Source of the DNA: JBGFRR01 sp041695045
GTDB taxonomy: Bacteria > Bacteroidota > Ignavibacteria > UBA10030
DNA length: 34,749 nt
Direction: 5' to 3'
NCBI GenBank assembly: GCA_041695045.1
Contig: JBGFRR010000090.1
Coordinates: 1-34,749, forward strand
The notes beneath the pieces are model-generated. The model did no database searches and was not told the DNA's origin. It saw nothing but the letters and a program-made list of their open reading frames with translations. This document shows, piece by piece, positions 33,741-34,749 of the stretch (the stretch's first letter is position 1; every line of letters begins with the position of its first letter). A program made the position numbers and the translations under genes.

Positions 33741-34749
33741 AACGCATTGCTCTCTTCGTCCCCAGCGGCGTAGCGCCGCCATCCTCGATTATGCACATTC
33801 CCATCCTGACGCAGCTTGTTGAACATCTCTCACAAAAAAACCGCGTAACGGTCTATTCACTGAACGCTCAAAACAATGAACATCCAGAAGTCACGATCGG
33901 AAATGCTCAGGTCAAGTATGTCAATGCGTATTGGAACGCTCCGTTTCACGCTCGTATTGCCGCATTACTGCGCACGTTCCGCAACGATCACCGGAAGGAG
34001 CCATTCACACTGATTCATGGCTTTTGGGGCCTTCCCGCTGGTTTCGCAGCCGTGATTGCGGGAAAGGCGTTGAAGGTTCCTTCGGTGGTTTCTTTCCTGG
34101 GAGCCGAGTCCGCTGCCGTACGTCAAATCAAGTATGGTCATCTCCTCTCATTCCGTAAGAGAATTCTCCTGCGCTGGATCTGCAACAACGCCTCGGTCAT
34201 CCATCTTCTAACGTCATTCCAGCAAACACAATTACAACGAGCGGGGATTGTCCCAAAACGCAAAAACCTCTTTCCGTTCGGCGTCGACACGCGTCGCTTC
34301 TTTCCTAATGGAGAGCCGATACTTGAACCCCCCTTCCGCTTCCTGCACGTAGCGAACCTCACGGAAGTGAAAGATCAACCGACGCTGTTGAGAGCGTTCG
34401 CGAAGGTCAATCGAGCCGTTCCAGCAACGTTACGGATTGTGGGGCCAGATTATTTAGATGGAAAACTCCAACGGCTTGCTGTCGATCTTGGCCTTACGAC
34501 AACTGTTGAGTTTGTAGGAGCAGTACCGAACAGTGCGGTGGTGAACCATTACCACGGGGCACATGTGTTGCTCCATCCATCGCTGTACGAGGCTGAAGCT
34601 GTAACTGTCGTCGAAGCGATGGCAAGCGGAGTTGTCGTTGTGGGAACTCGGGTAGGATTGATGGCAGACCTCGCGCCACAATATCTCCATGCTGTTCAAG
34701 TTAGCGACCCCCAACGCTTAGCGGATTCCGTCCTATCACTTCTCCAAGC
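33737..34749 (+). CDS. GT4-family glycosyltransferase, C-terminus cut by window edge
   Basis: From ATG 33737, overlapping the previous stop as ATGA, about 337 residues are visible with no stop. The N-terminal domain has VPSGVAPPSSIMHIPILTQLVEHLSQ and HGFWGLPAGFAAVIAGKAL. The C-terminal nucleotide-sugar domain has FRFLHVANLTEVKDQPTLLRAFAKV, VEFVGAVPNSAVVNHYHGAHVLLHPSLYEAEAVTVVEAMASG and GTRVG. The E-x7-E motif typical of retaining GT4 enzymes is present (EAEAVTVVE). The sugar donor and acceptor are unknown. It extends the plus-strand cluster beyond the window. Confidence 0.92.
   Translation, partial: MKRIALFVPSGVAPPSSIMHIPILTQLVEHLSQKNRVTVYSLNAQNNEHPEVTIGNAQVKYVNAYWNAPFHARIAALLRTFRNDHRKEPFTLIHGFWGLPAGFAAVIAGKALKVPSVVSFLGAESAAVRQIKYGHLLSFRKRILLRWICNNASVIHLLTSFQQTQLQRAGIVPKRKNLFPFGVDTRRFFPNGEPILEPPFRFLHVANLTEVKDQPTLLRAFAKVNRAVPATLRIVGPDYLDGKLQRLAVDLGLTTTVEFVGAVPNSAVVNHYHGAHVLLHPSLYEAEAVTVVEAMASGVVVVGTRVGLMADLAPQYLHAVQVSDPQRLADSVLSLLQ

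Overview
This 34.7 kb window is dense, gene-rich bacterial chromosome of moderate GC. Its owner is Gram-negative: it has a TonB-dependent outer-membrane receptor, an ExbB/ExbD/ExbD motor and several lipoproteins. Good Shine-Dalgarno sequences and classical -35/-10 promoters with 17-bp spacers (TTGACW...TATAWT type) argue against a typical Bacteroidia genome, which uses other promoters and weak SDs. The gene content (PASTA-rpe pair, split biotin carboxylase and biotin carrier, TonB systems with carboxypeptidase-like N-domains) suggests a Bacteroidota/Chlorobiota/Ignavibacteria-type lineage, possibly from a metagenome. That taxonomic guess is inference only. I saw no tRNA, rRNA, transposase, phage gene or CRISPR array, and no gene-free stretch longer than about 200 bases.

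Layout. (1) 1-7701, minus strand: a six-gene overlapping housekeeping operon, yqeY-like, cvpA, mutS2, accC-like, biotin carrier, purL (purL runs off the left edge). (2) 7721-13433, minus: a metal-uptake-like block. A Cys/His-rich small membrane protein, a lipoprotein and a ZnuD-like TonB receptor are followed by an SDR. Then, from its own strong promoter, come exbB-exbD-exbD, ended by a terminator. (3) 13576-18275, plus: a secreted BCP-like peroxiredoxin (frameshifted), a DUF255 thioredoxin-domain protein, a Rof-like Rho antiterminator, a beta-propeller protein and an SDR. (4) 18300-20088, minus: a small plug-like lipoprotein, a small alpha/beta protein, a zincin-like metallopeptidase and a zinc-ribbon YIP1 membrane protein. 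(5) 20167-25124, minus: tryptophanase, apt, an enoyl-CoA hydratase homologue, then an Lrp-type regulator with glnA as one operon. (6) 25139-27875, minus: PASTA protein, rpe, nagA, with promoter and terminator. (7) 27905-34749, plus: a divergent cluster with a nucleotidyltransferase-fold protein, two tandem B12-type radical SAM enzymes, a methyltransferase and two GT4 glycosyltransferases (the last open at the right edge). It looks like part of a surface glycan, lipid or specialised-metabolite pathway.

The most noteworthy points are the radical SAM/glycosyltransferase cluster, the ZnuD-like receptor block next to its motor genes, the Rof-like gene translationally coupled to a thioredoxin-domain gene, and a perfect inverted repeat across the Lrp-glnA promoter. 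Three plus-strand genes also carry lesions: a frameshift, a missing canonical start codon and an in-frame amber codon. These could be real or could be assembly errors.
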